NCBI GenBank assembly: GCA_902803255.1
Contig: CADCPG010000138.1
Location: 1-9,978 of the forward strand
Length of the DNA: 9,978 bases
From: an uncultured Ruminococcus sp.
GTDB lineage: Bacteria; Bacillota; Clostridia; Oscillospirales; CAG-272
Reading direction: 5' to 3'
Shown: one piece after another, positions 1-6,607 of the stretch
How the letters are laid out: every line of letters begins with the position of its first letter
Numbering within the stretch: the first letter of the stretch is position 1
Notes under the pieces: model-generated
What the model saw: only the letters and a program-made list of their open reading frames with translations
The model's database searches: none
Told to the model about the DNA's origin: nothing
Made by a program: the position numbers and the translations under genes

Positions 1-38
1 CTTCATAAGACTATTAAACTTTTCAACAAGGGGACATT
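1..38. other. AT-rich sequence abutting a broken tRNA-Leu
   Basis: This stretch is about one third G+C, whereas the protein-coding part of the window is visibly GC-rich. On the minus strand it follows the last anticodon-loop base of a tRNA-Leu 5' half. It does not contain the expected anticodon 3' stem, variable arm or T-arm (no GTTCRANTC-like box). It could be the end of an integrated element, the start of an intron inside the tRNA, or decayed sequence. Only 38 bases are visible, so none of these can be chosen. Confidence 0.4.
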
Positions 39-77
39 ACCTGAATCTAGCGCGTCTGCCAATTCCGCCATGCCCGC
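39..77 (-). pseudogene. tRNA-Leu(CAG) 5' half, broken at the end of the anticodon loop
   Basis: Read on the minus strand, this has a tRNA-Leu acceptor strand (GCGGGCA), the Leu-type D-arm with GGCGGAATTGGCAGACGCG, the anticodon 5' stem CTAGA and a full loop TTCAGGT with anticodon CAG. The next five bases should be TCTAG to close the stem, but they are AATGT, and no T-arm or acceptor 3' strand follows within the window. The acceptor and D-arm closely resemble the intact neighbouring tRNA-Leu(GAG). It is either a truncated pseudogene, one end of an anticodon-loop integration site, or the 5' exon of an intron-containing tRNA. The string TGTCC just after the break also occurs in many Leu variable arms, so a degraded 3' half with an internal deletion is possible. 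Confidence 0.7.
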
Positions 78-87
78 GTATTTTGAA

Positions 88-124
88 ATTTCAGGCAAAG
101 CGGCGTAGCCGCTTTGCCTGAAAT
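88..124 (-). terminator. Perfect 17-bp hairpin behind tRNA-Leu(GAG); possible terminator or processing signal
   Basis: ATTTCAGGCAAAGCGGC at 88-104 is the exact reverse complement of 108-124, with a three-base loop GTA. On the minus strand the hairpin starts with the final A of the tRNA-Leu(GAG) CCA end. It is followed by TTCAAAATA, so the U-run is weak for an intrinsic terminator. On the plus strand no T-run follows at all. It may terminate or pause tRNA-Leu transcription, guide 3' processing, or be a small palindromic repeat unit between tRNA genes. The hairpin is certain; its role is not. Confidence 0.45.
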
Positions 125-209
125 GGTGCGAGAAACGGGACTTGAACCCGTATGTCGTAAAGACACACGCCCCTCAAACGTGCGCGTCTGCCAGTTCCGC
201 CACTCTCGC
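124..209 (-). tRNA. tRNA-Leu, anticodon GAG
   Basis: The minus strand folds as a class II tRNA. The acceptor is GCGAGAG paired with TTCTCGC, with one G-T wobble. The Leu-type D-arm contains GGCGGAACTGGCAGACGCG. The anticodon stem CACGT/GCGTG encloses loop TTGAGGG, giving anticodon GAG, which reads CUC/CUU codons. A long variable arm (TGTCTTTACGACA) and T-arm ACGGGTTCAAGTCCCGT follow. The discriminator is A and CCA is encoded at 124-126. The length of 86 nt is normal for tRNA-Leu. It is transcribed from a perfect-consensus promoter at 235-263, divergently from the CAT tRNA at 354-430. Confidence 0.96.
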
Positions 210-234
210 ATGGCTGTTTTTCACAGCGCCTAAT

Positions 235-263
235 ATTATACACGATTGGCCGGCTGTTGTCAA
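235..263 (-). promoter_or_regulatory. Perfect-consensus sigma-70 promoter for tRNA-Leu(GAG)
   Basis: On the minus strand TTGACA (263-258) and TATAAT (240-235) are separated by exactly 17 bases. Six A residues sit just upstream of the -35 box (T-run 267-272 on the plus strand), resembling an UP-type A-tract. The predicted start is near 228, about 19 bases before the tRNA 5' end. This short leader has a small GGC...GCC inverted repeat that includes ACAG/CTGT. A perfect consensus suits a stable-RNA gene. Confidence 0.9.
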
Positions 264-312
264 GCATTTTTTCGTCCGTACAGCTATTTTTTTATCCGCC
301 CTCAAAATTCAC

Positions 313-341
313 TTGACAATCGGGCTCAACAGTTGTATAAT
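313..341 (+). promoter_or_regulatory. Perfect-consensus sigma-70 promoter for the CAT tRNA
   Basis: TTGACA at 313-318 and TATAAT at 336-341 are separated by exactly 17 bases. Transcription would begin near 348, only a few bases before the mature tRNA 5' end at 354. A seven-T run at 287-293 lies upstream and may act as an A/T-rich upstream element. Together with the promoter at 235-263 it forms a back-to-back pair whose -35 boxes are 49 bases apart. Confidence 0.92.
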
Positions 342-353
342 ATACGGGCTTGC

Positions 354-430
354 GGGCCATTAGCTCAGTTGGTTAGAGCTACCGGCTCATAACCGGTCGG
401 TCCTAGGTTCGAGTCCTAGATGGCCCACCA
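354..430 (+). tRNA. tRNA with CAT anticodon (elongator Met, or Ile2 after lysidine modification)
   Basis: This is a class I cloverleaf. The acceptor is GGGCCAT/ATGGCCC, the D-arm GCTCAGTTGGTTAGAGC, the anticodon stem ACCGG/CCGGT with loop CTCATAA, the variable loop CGGTC and the T-arm CTAGGTTCGAGTCCTAG. The discriminator is A and CCA is encoded. The total is 77 nt. Position 1 pairs with 72 and the anticodon stem lacks the three G-C pairs of initiators, so it is not tRNA-fMet. CAT is shared by elongator tRNA-Met and the tRNA-Ile that TilS modifies; the body resembles both. It is expressed from its own consensus promoter and ends in a strong terminator. Confidence 0.95.
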
Positions 431-436
431 GCTCCG

Positions 437-484
437 AACACGGACGGGGCGCACTTTTCTGCGCCCCGTCCGTGTTTCTTTTTT
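437..484 (+). terminator. Intrinsic terminator after the CAT tRNA
   Basis: A 17-bp perfect stem (437-453 with 460-476, arm AACACGGACGGGGCGCA) has a six-base loop CTTTTC. It is followed by TTCTTTTTTT-like sequence to position 484. It ends tRNA transcription seven bases after the CCA. On the minus strand, where gltS transcripts arrive from 516, the stem has no following U-run, so it is a poor terminator in that direction by the classical model. Confidence 0.95.
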
Positions 485-515
485 CCTGCCCGTCTATTCC
501 TCCCCGCCGTCTCCG

Positions 516-1937
516 TCAGCGGGTGTTTTTTTCTTCCTTCCCGCCGGCCGGCTTCTTCCTGACGAAGATGGATCTCCGGAACAGGATCACGTTCATCACG
601 ATGAAGAACCCGCAGAGGATGAGGAAGGTGTTGAGCGCGTGGTCGGGGGCGTATGCCGCGAGGAGCATCATCGGGAATCCGAAGACGATCGCCGGGAAGT
701 TCTGATACACGAGATTCTCGGCCGCCGGAGTGCTGAATTCCGGATCGATCTCACGCAGAAGTATCATGCCCGTCGACGCCGTGCCCGTCAGCATGCCGTA
801 CATGACGAGGAACTGCTCCTCGGTATAGTCCGGGAAGAGTCTGCGGCAGACGAATCTGACGTAGAAGTATGTTGACAGCGCGCCGGCGATGCCGAGCAGT
901 ATGATCACGGGCCAGTAGTTCTTCAGGACGTTGATCCGGATCGCCGCGATGCCCGCGACTATCATCAGGTCGAAGAAAAATCCGCTGATCCTCGACATCA
1001 TGAAGCCGCTGATGTACTGCTTCTTTACGACTTTCTTTTTCATCAGGAAGCCGAGGACGGCCTTGACGAGCGTGGCGAGGAGCACGCCGAAGAGGAAGTT
1101 GAAGCCGTATATCGTGGACTTCAGCCCTTCGGACAGGCCCCCGAGCAGCTTCATCACGACGCCGCACACGAGATACACGCCGAGGACCAGCGCGACCTGC
1201 ACCGTGAGCTTGTCCATCGATCCGTTCATCGGGATCTCGTTCTCGGCCTGGACCTCCTCGGCGAGCAGAGCCCTGTTCTCGTCGCCGTCGGGGCTTTTGA
1301 TGTTCTTCTTCCGGCGCAGTATGTTGAGGTGTATGACGCCTCCCACAGAGGCCGACAGGAAGCCCAGCGCGGCGACCGTGAGCCCGAAGCTCTTGCCGCC
1401 GGCGAATCCGTTGTCGACTTCATACTTGTTGCCCCAGTTGAGCGCCTGGCCGGTGCCCTGACCGTATCCGAACGGGAGCAGGATGCCTGATGCAGCGAAG
1501 AACTCCTTGATGATAAGCGACGCGATCAGAGTGATACCGAGTCCGAGGATGCCCTGAATGAGGTAGCCGGAAACGGTTGTGACACCGGTGTTGAACACCT
1601 CCGCGCTCCGGGCTCCGGTGATCTTTCTCTTCGACGGCTTGAACGTGATCGCGATGAACCCGAGCGCCAGCGCGTGGTATGTGAGCACCTCGAGCACGGC
1701 CGAACCGTTGCCGCCGAAGAACCGGGTGTCGAATATCGACGCCCCGCCGTTCAGATTCTCGTAGACGACCGACACGGCAAGGAGGATCAGGCCTCCCAGC
1801 ACCGAGGTGGGGATCAGCGATCTGCGGAGGAAGCCCACCGATTTCTTCAGAAGGTTGCCCGCGAGCAGTCCGATCAGAAGCACCGCGGTCAGATTGATGA
1901 GCGACCACGCCTCAGAGTCCCAGAAATTTATTCCCAT
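516..1937 (-). CDS. gltS: Sodium:glutamate symporter, GltS/ESS family
   Basis: This is a predicted inner-membrane carrier of 473 residues that would import glutamate with sodium. It has about eleven to twelve hydrophobic segments, for example near 13-28, 41-59, 85-99, 118-144, 185-205, 244-266, 275-298, 342-362, 410-429 and 434-455. A charged central loop lies at about 207-240. Two glycine-rich repeats, GYGQGTGQA at 157-165 and GMLTGTASTG at 381-390, sit in pseudo-symmetric halves, as expected for ESS-family inverted repeats. E. coli GltS is about 400 residues; the longer form here comes from the central loop and a basic C-tail (RKKPAGGKEEK). The ATG start sits 11 bases after GGGAAGGA and just before the first membrane segment. 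The gene overlaps the end of the upstream acyltransferase gene by 26 bases, so it is probably translated from the same mRNA. The family is recognised from motifs and topology; substrate is inferred. Confidence 0.78.
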   Translation of the reverse strand: MGINFWDSEAWSLINLTAVLLIGLLAGNLLKKSVGFLRRSLIPTSVLGGLILLAVSVVYENLNGGASIFDTRFFGGNGSAVLEVLTYHALALGFIAITFKPSKRKITGARSAEVFNTGVTTVSGYLIQGILGLGITLIASLIIKEFFAASGILLPFGYGQGTGQALNWGNKYEVDNGFAGGKSFGLTVAALGFLSASVGGVIHLNILRRKKNIKSPDGDENRALLAEEVQAENEIPMNGSMDKLTVQVALVLGVYLVCGVVMKLLGGLSEGLKSTIYGFNFLFGVLLATLVKAVLGFLMKKKVVKKQYISGFMMSRISGFFFDLMIVAGIAAIRINVLKNYWPVIILLGIAGALSTYFYVRFVCRRLFPDYTEEQFLVMYGMLTGTASTGMILLREIDPEFSTPAAENLVYQNFPAIVFGFPMMLLAAYAPDHALNTFLILCGFFIVMNVILFRRSIFVRKKPAGGKEEKNTR

Positions 1938-3192
1938 TTCCGTTGTTGTCCTTCCCTGTTGATTCGTGTTTGTTCTTGTATCTGTAGCAGAAATTCATAT
2001 ATCTCAGCGGATTGAACCTGACGCTTCCCTTGACCTGCCATACCTTCCCTCCCATGCGGATATTCATCTTGTTCCGCCCGAGAGCGGCGATCGAACCGAT
2101 GTCGGAGAAGGCAAATGTCAGCTTCCCGTCCTTCGTGTCGACCTCGATCCGGTCGGCGTAGAGGGTGAGTTTCGCGTTCCGGTCGATAAGCTTCCGGGAT
2201 TTCGCTATCGCTATCCCGTAGAATCCCGCGGTGTCGCTCCAGATCGGGTCGGGGCCGAGTGAATCGGGGTCGAGCGAGTTTATATACCGCTCCTGCCATT
2301 CGTACCAGTCGGCGACGAACCTGAAGCGGTTGCTCCCGTCCTGCCAGACGAGTTCTTTCGTGGGAGAGTAGAACGCGGTCAGTCCGCACCTGCGGCAGCC
2401 TATGTACTCGCCCCTGCTCTCGAAATCCGACAGTCCGCAGTTCGGACAGACGTATATGACCCTCTCGAGGTATTCGGCGCTTTTTTTGTGCACGAACCGG
2501 CCGTCGGCTCTCGCCTCGTCGACGTACAGTTCTCCGCAGATGAGCCTGTACAGTTCGTCGTCACTCATGCCGGCGTACTCCTCCGGCTCGAGCACCCTCG
2601 AGACACCCGCGGTCATCCTGCCCCGGCGGTTGACGTTGCTCCAGCGCGGCTGGACGCCGTATCCGCCCTCTATCCTGAAGAAGGCGACGGGAAATCCTAT
2701 CTTGCGCACCAGCGAGACCACCGACGGCTTGATGTAGCAGGTCCGCCCGCTGTATGTGCGGTTGCCCTCGGGCGCAAGCGCGATCGTGCCTCCCTCTCTG
2801 GCGACCTTCATGCAGTTGATTATCGCCCGCATGTCTGCGGCGGTCTTGTTGATCGGGATCGGCGCAACGTAGTAACGCAGCAGCGATGACAGAAAGCCGT
2901 TCGAGAAGATATCCTCGGAGGCGACGTAATACACCGCTCCCTTGAAGGCGAGTCCGACGAAGAACTGGTCGAAAGACGTCTGATGGTTGAAGAGGATGAA
3001 AAACTGGCGCTTCGGCTTTCCGGGTTCCCTGAACTTTCTCACTCTCATCCCGTAGACGATCCTCGCGTAGAGCCAGAAGAACGGGTAGAACAGATTGCGG
3101 ACTATAACATGACGCGGATGTGTCCACCTTTTGCTTTTTCCCGAGCTCTTCCGGGTGCCTGCCGCTGACCTTTCTCCGGCGGTATCCCTCAC
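1912..3192 (-). CDS. plsC: PlsC-like 1-acylglycerol-3-phosphate acyltransferase with zinc ribbon and C-terminal beta-rich domain
   Basis: This likely transfers an acyl chain to lysophosphatidate at the cytoplasmic membrane face during phospholipid synthesis. A basic N-terminus (1-29) precedes a hydrophobic anchor at about 31-48. The acyltransferase motif NHQTSFD at 69-75 supplies catalytic His70 and Asp75. The substrate-binding motif PEGNRTYSG lies at 141-149. After the PlsC domain comes a CxxC...CxxC zinc ribbon (Cys249, 252, 266, 269), then a domain of about 325-408 with alternating short strands resembling a PH/GRAM-like fold. At 426 residues it is far longer than the roughly 240 of plain PlsC. 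The start is GTG at 3192, supported by AAAGGGAG six bases upstream; the next Met (49) would remove the anchor. A good promoter lies at 3285-3313. Enzyme family is secure; the exact acceptor lipid and the role of the added domains are not known. Confidence 0.85.
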   Translation of the reverse strand: MRDTAGERSAAGTRKSSGKSKRWTHPRHVIVRNLFYPFFWLYARIVYGMRVRKFREPGKPKRQFFILFNHQTSFDQFFVGLAFKGAVYYVASEDIFSNGFLSSLLRYYVAPIPINKTAADMRAIINCMKVAREGGTIALAPEGNRTYSGRTCYIKPSVVSLVRKIGFPVAFFRIEGGYGVQPRWSNVNRRGRMTAGVSRVLEPEEYAGMSDDELYRLICGELYVDEARADGRFVHKKSAEYLERVIYVCPNCGLSDFESRGEYIGCRRCGLTAFYSPTKELVWQDGSNRFRFVADWYEWQERYINSLDPDSLGPDPIWSDTAGFYGIAIAKSRKLIDRNAKLTLYADRIEVDTKDGKLTFAFSDIGSIAALGRNKMNIRMGGKVWQVKGSVRFNPLRYMNFCYRYKNKHESTGKDNNGNGNKFLGL

Positions 3193-3284
3193 TCTGGACT
3201 CCCTTTTGACTATTCTGTTGACATTTCTCTTTCTGAACAGGGGGACCGCCTCTTTTCCGTAGCAGATTCAGGTTTCACACAATA

Positions 3285-3313
3285 ATTATAATCAAATAAG
3301 GTCCTCAAGTCAA
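3285..3313 (-). promoter_or_regulatory. Sigma-70 promoter for the plsC-gltS unit
   Basis: On the minus strand TTGACT (3313-3308) and TATAAT (3290-3285) are 17 bases apart, one mismatch from full consensus. The predicted start is near 3278, giving an untranslated leader of about 85 bases before the GTG at 3192. The promoter lies about 20 bases past the stop codon of the upstream kinase gene. There is no obvious hairpin plus T-run between them, so some read-through from the upstream operon is possible. I see no recognisable riboswitch in the leader. Confidence 0.85.
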
Positions 3314-3332
3314 CAATGACGCCGAAATATAA

Positions 3333-4331
3333 TTACCGCATTCCGGAAAAGCGCTTCCAGACCTCGAATTCGCCGACTGACGACGCTTCGTCGTTCTCTT
3401 CATCGGTGACCGCGACGATCCCTGCCGTCGCGACGCCGGTGTGCCGCAGCAGTATCCCGAACACCTCGCGAAGCGGAGACGCCCCGCCGATCACGAGAGG
3501 CAGTCTTTCGTCGCAGAGCGATTCGGTGGCGGCTATGTCGTCGGCAAGCGCCGCACCGGCAAAGAAGCAGCCGGTCTCGTCGGGACTGTAGCCGCAAAGC
3601 GTGGCCACCATACGCGATTTGGAGAGAGCCGGTGATATCCCGCGGCTCCTTGCGTAGTCGAAGCCTTCGATGAGCTTCTCCGGTATCACCCTCCGGATGA
3701 CAGGATGCGGCAGCGTGTATCCTATCAGCGTGTTCTCGGCGACCGACGTCATGAACTCGCCGCACATGCCGGTGCGCATCTTAGATATCCTCCCGTCGGG
3801 ACCGACGAGCAGCGTCTTGTTGTAGGATCCGGGAAGCGCGATGACGAACTCCCCGCCAAGGCCCAGCAGTTTCATGAAACCGTAGATCTCGCACTCCTCG
3901 CCGCTCATCGAGTCGAAGCCGTCGATATACTCGGGCGTGCCCGGCATTACGTACGGCGGCGCGAGCGTCTTTATCCCGGGGATGAAGAGCATCTTTACCG
4001 ACGAGACGTCGGGCAGCGTGACGAGTTCGGAATGCGCCGCGGTGTCGTCGATGCCGGCGGGCGCGGGAATGTGATGGACGTGGTATATCCCGACGCTCGA
4101 AGTGATGGTCCCCGAGACGAGGACGATGTCGACGTCGCTCTCGCGGAGGCCGGCTCCGGCGATGATCTCAGCCAGGGCGTCGCGGAACGAGGCGCGCAGA
4201 AAGCCGCTGTCTCCCGTCCGGGCGGTGTCCCTCCCGCCGGCCGTACGCTTCACCGACGAGATCCTTGTTCCGTCTTCATAAAGGGACAGACGGAGATTCG
4301 TGCTTCCGCAGTTTACTGTAATGTATCTCAT
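3333..4331 (-). CDS. DgoK-family sugar kinase (2-dehydro-3-deoxygalactonokinase-like), coupled to the Shango helicase gene
   Basis: DgoK phosphorylates 2-keto-3-deoxygalactonate with ATP in galactonate breakdown. This 332-residue protein matches the E. coli DgoK pattern along its whole length. It has NCGSTNLR at 7-14 (DWGSTNLR in E. coli), an IPG at 117-119, MSGEE at 142-146 (MRGEE), LPGSYNK at 166-172, TGMCGEF at 187-193 followed by NTLIG at 200-204, and an IGGAS adenosine-side motif at 281-285. The fold is therefore ASKHA-type. The first residue of the phosphate-1 motif is Asn7 (codon AAC) where Asp, a metal-associated residue, is expected. Activity may be altered or lost. The ATG overlaps the helicase stop as ATGA (4328-4331), with AAGGA just upstream inside the helicase gene, so it is translationally coupled. 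No aldolase, dehydratase or transporter gene of galactonate use is visible. The family is clear; true substrate and role are open, including a role with the defence genes. Confidence 0.82.
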   Translation of the reverse strand: MRYITVNCGSTNLRLSLYEDGTRISSVKRTAGGRDTARTGDSGFLRASFRDALAEIIAGAGLRESDVDIVLVSGTITSSVGIYHVHHIPAPAGIDDTAAHSELVTLPDVSSVKMLFIPGIKTLAPPYVMPGTPEYIDGFDSMSGEECEIYGFMKLLGLGGEFVIALPGSYNKTLLVGPDGRISKMRTGMCGEFMTSVAENTLIGYTLPHPVIRRVIPEKLIEGFDYARSRGISPALSKSRMVATLCGYSPDETGCFFAGAALADDIAATESLCDERLPLVIGGASPLREVFGILLRHTGVATAGIVAVTDEENDEASSVGEFEVWKRFSGMR

Positions 4332-6607
4332 GTTTCCTTCTCTCCGGCTCCGCCGCCCTCTCCCGTCGCGTCCAGGAACTCGCGGTAGATCTCTCCTATG
4401 CGGCGTTCGGCCTCATCGGCTCTGAGCTTGTCGGTCGCGTATGCCTTCCGCAGCAGCGACGGCGGCAGATAGCGGTCGAATTTCTCGAACACCGGATCCT
4501 CTGTCTTTCCGACGAGGGCATCGCAGTCGATCCCGCGCGACGCGACGTCGGACGCCATCCTGGCGGCGAGTCCGAAGTCGCTCATGCCCTCGAGCTTGAA
4601 GAGTATGTAGCAGCAGCCCTCGTACTCGATCCCGCTGACGCCGTAGTCCGCGGCTCTCGATGCGAGAAACCTCCTGAAGGTGCGGAACGACCTAGTTCCG
4701 AGCCACGGGAAGAAGCAGTAGGTGTATCCGCCTAGCGGCAGCAGCGAGCGCTCGGTGAGGCCGGTGTTGCGCGCCAGGTGCCTTGCGACCTCGAGGCGCT
4801 TCGCGGCGTTGGGCTTGAGGTAGGGGTATACGGTGTCCTCGCGCAGGACCTGCCTCATGCGCTCGAGTATCCGGGTGTCGATCTCGCCGTAGTCTCCCGG
4901 CCACGAGATCTCCATCTTGCCCTCGACACGCTTCACGTAGATGAGCTTGCGCTGTATGTCGAGCTCCTCGACCTCCCACACTCTTCCGGCGAGGGCGAAC
5001 CTGTCGCCGACCGGCGGGGGCGAGCTGATCGTCCCGATCTCGTCGGATTCGCAGCGCACGGTGAAGTCCTCGGTGTCCTTGAACACGGCGTAGAACCGGA
5101 AGCTCGACAGCAGCCGCTCTCCCGCCAGCCCGACGATCAGCCCCTTTTCGTCGGTCATCTCAAGGAAGCCGTTCTCCAGCATCGACCCGATGAGAGCGCG
5201 GTAGTCGTCTTTAGGAATACCGGACAGCGGAGGCATCGACAGCACGCGCCCGGCGAGCTCGGACGGCCGGAGCTCCCCGCACGACGCCGAAACGCTGAGC
5301 GTCTGGTGGAAGGCGAGGCTGAACGGCAGCTTTTTGAAGCGCGGAGGCTCGATATACCTGTCCTCGATGTACAGCTGCGCGATCGCGATGCCCCGCAGGA
5401 GCTCCCAGGGGATCAGCTGAGGCAGCGGCGTGTTCGGGAGGGGATCCTCCTCCCTGAAGACCTCCATCATCTCGGGAGGCTGTCCCCGCCTGCCCGAGCG
5501 GCCGAGACGCTGCAGGAAGCTCGTCACCGATGTCGGCGAGCCGTTCTGTATGATACGCTCGAGCCGGCCGATGTCGATCCCGAGCTCCATCGTCACGGTG
5601 GCGCAGGTGACCGCCGCCGTGTCGTCGTCCTTCATCTTCGCCTCGGCCTCCTCGCGGATCGCCGCCGACAGATTGCCGTGGTGGATGAGGAAGATGTCGT
5701 CGTCCCCGCGCTTTTTCGCGATCTGGCGGAGCGTGGCGGTGACGTATTCGGTCTCCTCCCTTGAATTGGAGAAAACTATAGACTTCCTGCCCTTCGCGCA
5801 GTCGTATATGAACTCGTATCCGGCGTCCAGCTCGGCGCGGGGCCGGCTCTCCTGCTCTTCGGGCAGGTCCTTCGACTGGTCGAAGCGGGTGTTCTGGATA
5901 TAGAAATGCTCCATTCCGAGCCGCCATCTGAGCTTTTCTGGCGGGATCTCCGGGATATCGGTATCCCTGCCGCTGCCCGCGGACAGCCACGCCGCGGCGA
6001 GCTCGGGCGAACCGACGGTCGCAGACAGCCCGATCCTGCGGGGATGCCGGCCTATGATGTGTCCGAGCCTCGACAGCTGACAGATGATCTGGTTGCCCCT
6101 GTCGCTGCCGGTGAGTGTGTGTATCTCGTCGATCACGACGAACCGCAGGTCGGAGAAGATCCTCGGGATGTCAGACGGCCGGTTTATGAGCATAGCCTCG
6201 AGCGACTCCGGAGTGATCTGAAGGATCCCGCGGGGATCGGACAGCAGTTTCTGCTTGTGCGAGCCCGCGACGTCCCCGTGCCAGTGCGTGACCGGGATCC
6301 CGGTCATGTCGAGAAGCTCGTCGAGCCTGCCGAACTGGTCGTTGATCAGGCTCTTCAGGGGAGCGATGTAGAGGACTGCCACGCTCTGCGGCGGGTCTTC
6401 GTACATCATCGAGATGATCGGAAAAAAGGCTGCCTCGGTCTTTCCGCTGGCCGTCGCCGAGGTCAGCAGCAGGTTGTTGTCATTCCCGAAGATCGACTCA
6501 GCCGCGGCGACCTGGACCGGACGGAGCGTATCCCACGAGTGAGAGTATATGTATTCTTTTATAAACGGCGCGAACTTGTCGAACACTGAGTTTCCGGAAC
6601 CGCTCAT
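4328..6607 (-). CDS. sngC: SngC: Lhr-like DEAD/DEAH helicase of a Shango defence system
   Basis: This superfamily 2 helicase has 759 residues from the chosen start. Motifs in order (that numbering) are RPVQ 29-32 (Q-like), TASGKTEA 51-59 with Lys56 (Walker A), APLKSL 82-87 (Ia), TPE 132-134, DEIH 160-163 (Walker B), SAT 195-197 (III), ATVTMELGIDIG 336-347 (V) and QRLGRSGRRG 366-375 (VI). The rest matches the winged-helix and Lhr-core part in general layout. It is probably the ATP-driven DNA-acting subunit. The preceding genes encode the ATPase and TerB partners, which is the Shango order. An ATG at 6679 is in frame, but it has AAGG pressed against it and would add a low-complexity Arg-rich 24 residues. 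The ATG at 6607 has AAGGG nine bases upstream (6617-6621). Related helicases occur in BREX (BrxHI), so family alone is not diagnostic. Confidence 0.88.
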   Translation of the reverse strand: MSGSGNSVFDKFAPFIKEYIYSHSWDTLRPVQVAAAESIFGNDNNLLLTSATASGKTEAAFFPIISMMYEDPPQSVAVLYIAPLKSLINDQFGRLDELLDMTGIPVTHWHGDVAGSHKQKLLSDPRGILQITPESLEAMLINRPSDIPRIFSDLRFVVIDEIHTLTGSDRGNQIICQLSRLGHIIGRHPRRIGLSATVGSPELAAAWLSAGSGRDTDIPEIPPEKLRWRLGMEHFYIQNTRFDQSKDLPEEQESRPRAELDAGYEFIYDCAKGRKSIVFSNSREETEYVTATLRQIAKKRGDDDIFLIHHGNLSAAIREEAEAKMKDDDTAAVTCATVTMELGIDIGRLERIIQNGSPTSVTSFLQRLGRSGRRGQPPEMMEVFREEDPLPNTPLPQLIPWELLRGIAIAQLYIEDRYIEPPRFKKLPFSLAFHQTLSVSASCGELRPSELAGRVLSMPPLSGIPKDDYRALIGSMLENGFLEMTDEKGLIVGLAGERLLSSFRFYAVFKDTEDFTVRCESDEIGTISSPPPVGDRFALAGRVWEVEELDIQRKLIYVKRVEGKMEISWPGDYGEIDTRILERMRQVLREDTVYPYLKPNAAKRLEVARHLARNTGLTERSLLPLGGYTYCFFPWLGTRSFRTFRRFLASRAADYGVSGIEYEGCCYILFKLEGMSDFGLAARMASDVASRGIDCDALVGKTEDPVFEKFDRYLPPSLLRKAYATDKLRADEAERRIGEIYREFLDATGEGGGAGEKET

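Noticed and set aside
142..363. Plus-strand open frame of 73 codons
   Set aside because: It lies across tRNA-Leu(GAG) and both tRNA promoters, which fully explain the sequence.
420..875. Plus-strand open frames starting in the CAT tRNA
   Set aside because: They run through the tRNA end and terminator and then antisense to gltS; no protein motif is present.
4778..5764. Plus-strand open frame of 328 codons opposite sngC
   Set aside because: It is antisense to a helicase with intact motifs. Its translation is Arg/Leu/Asp/Val-rich without domain motifs, typical of a shadow frame in GC-rich DNA.
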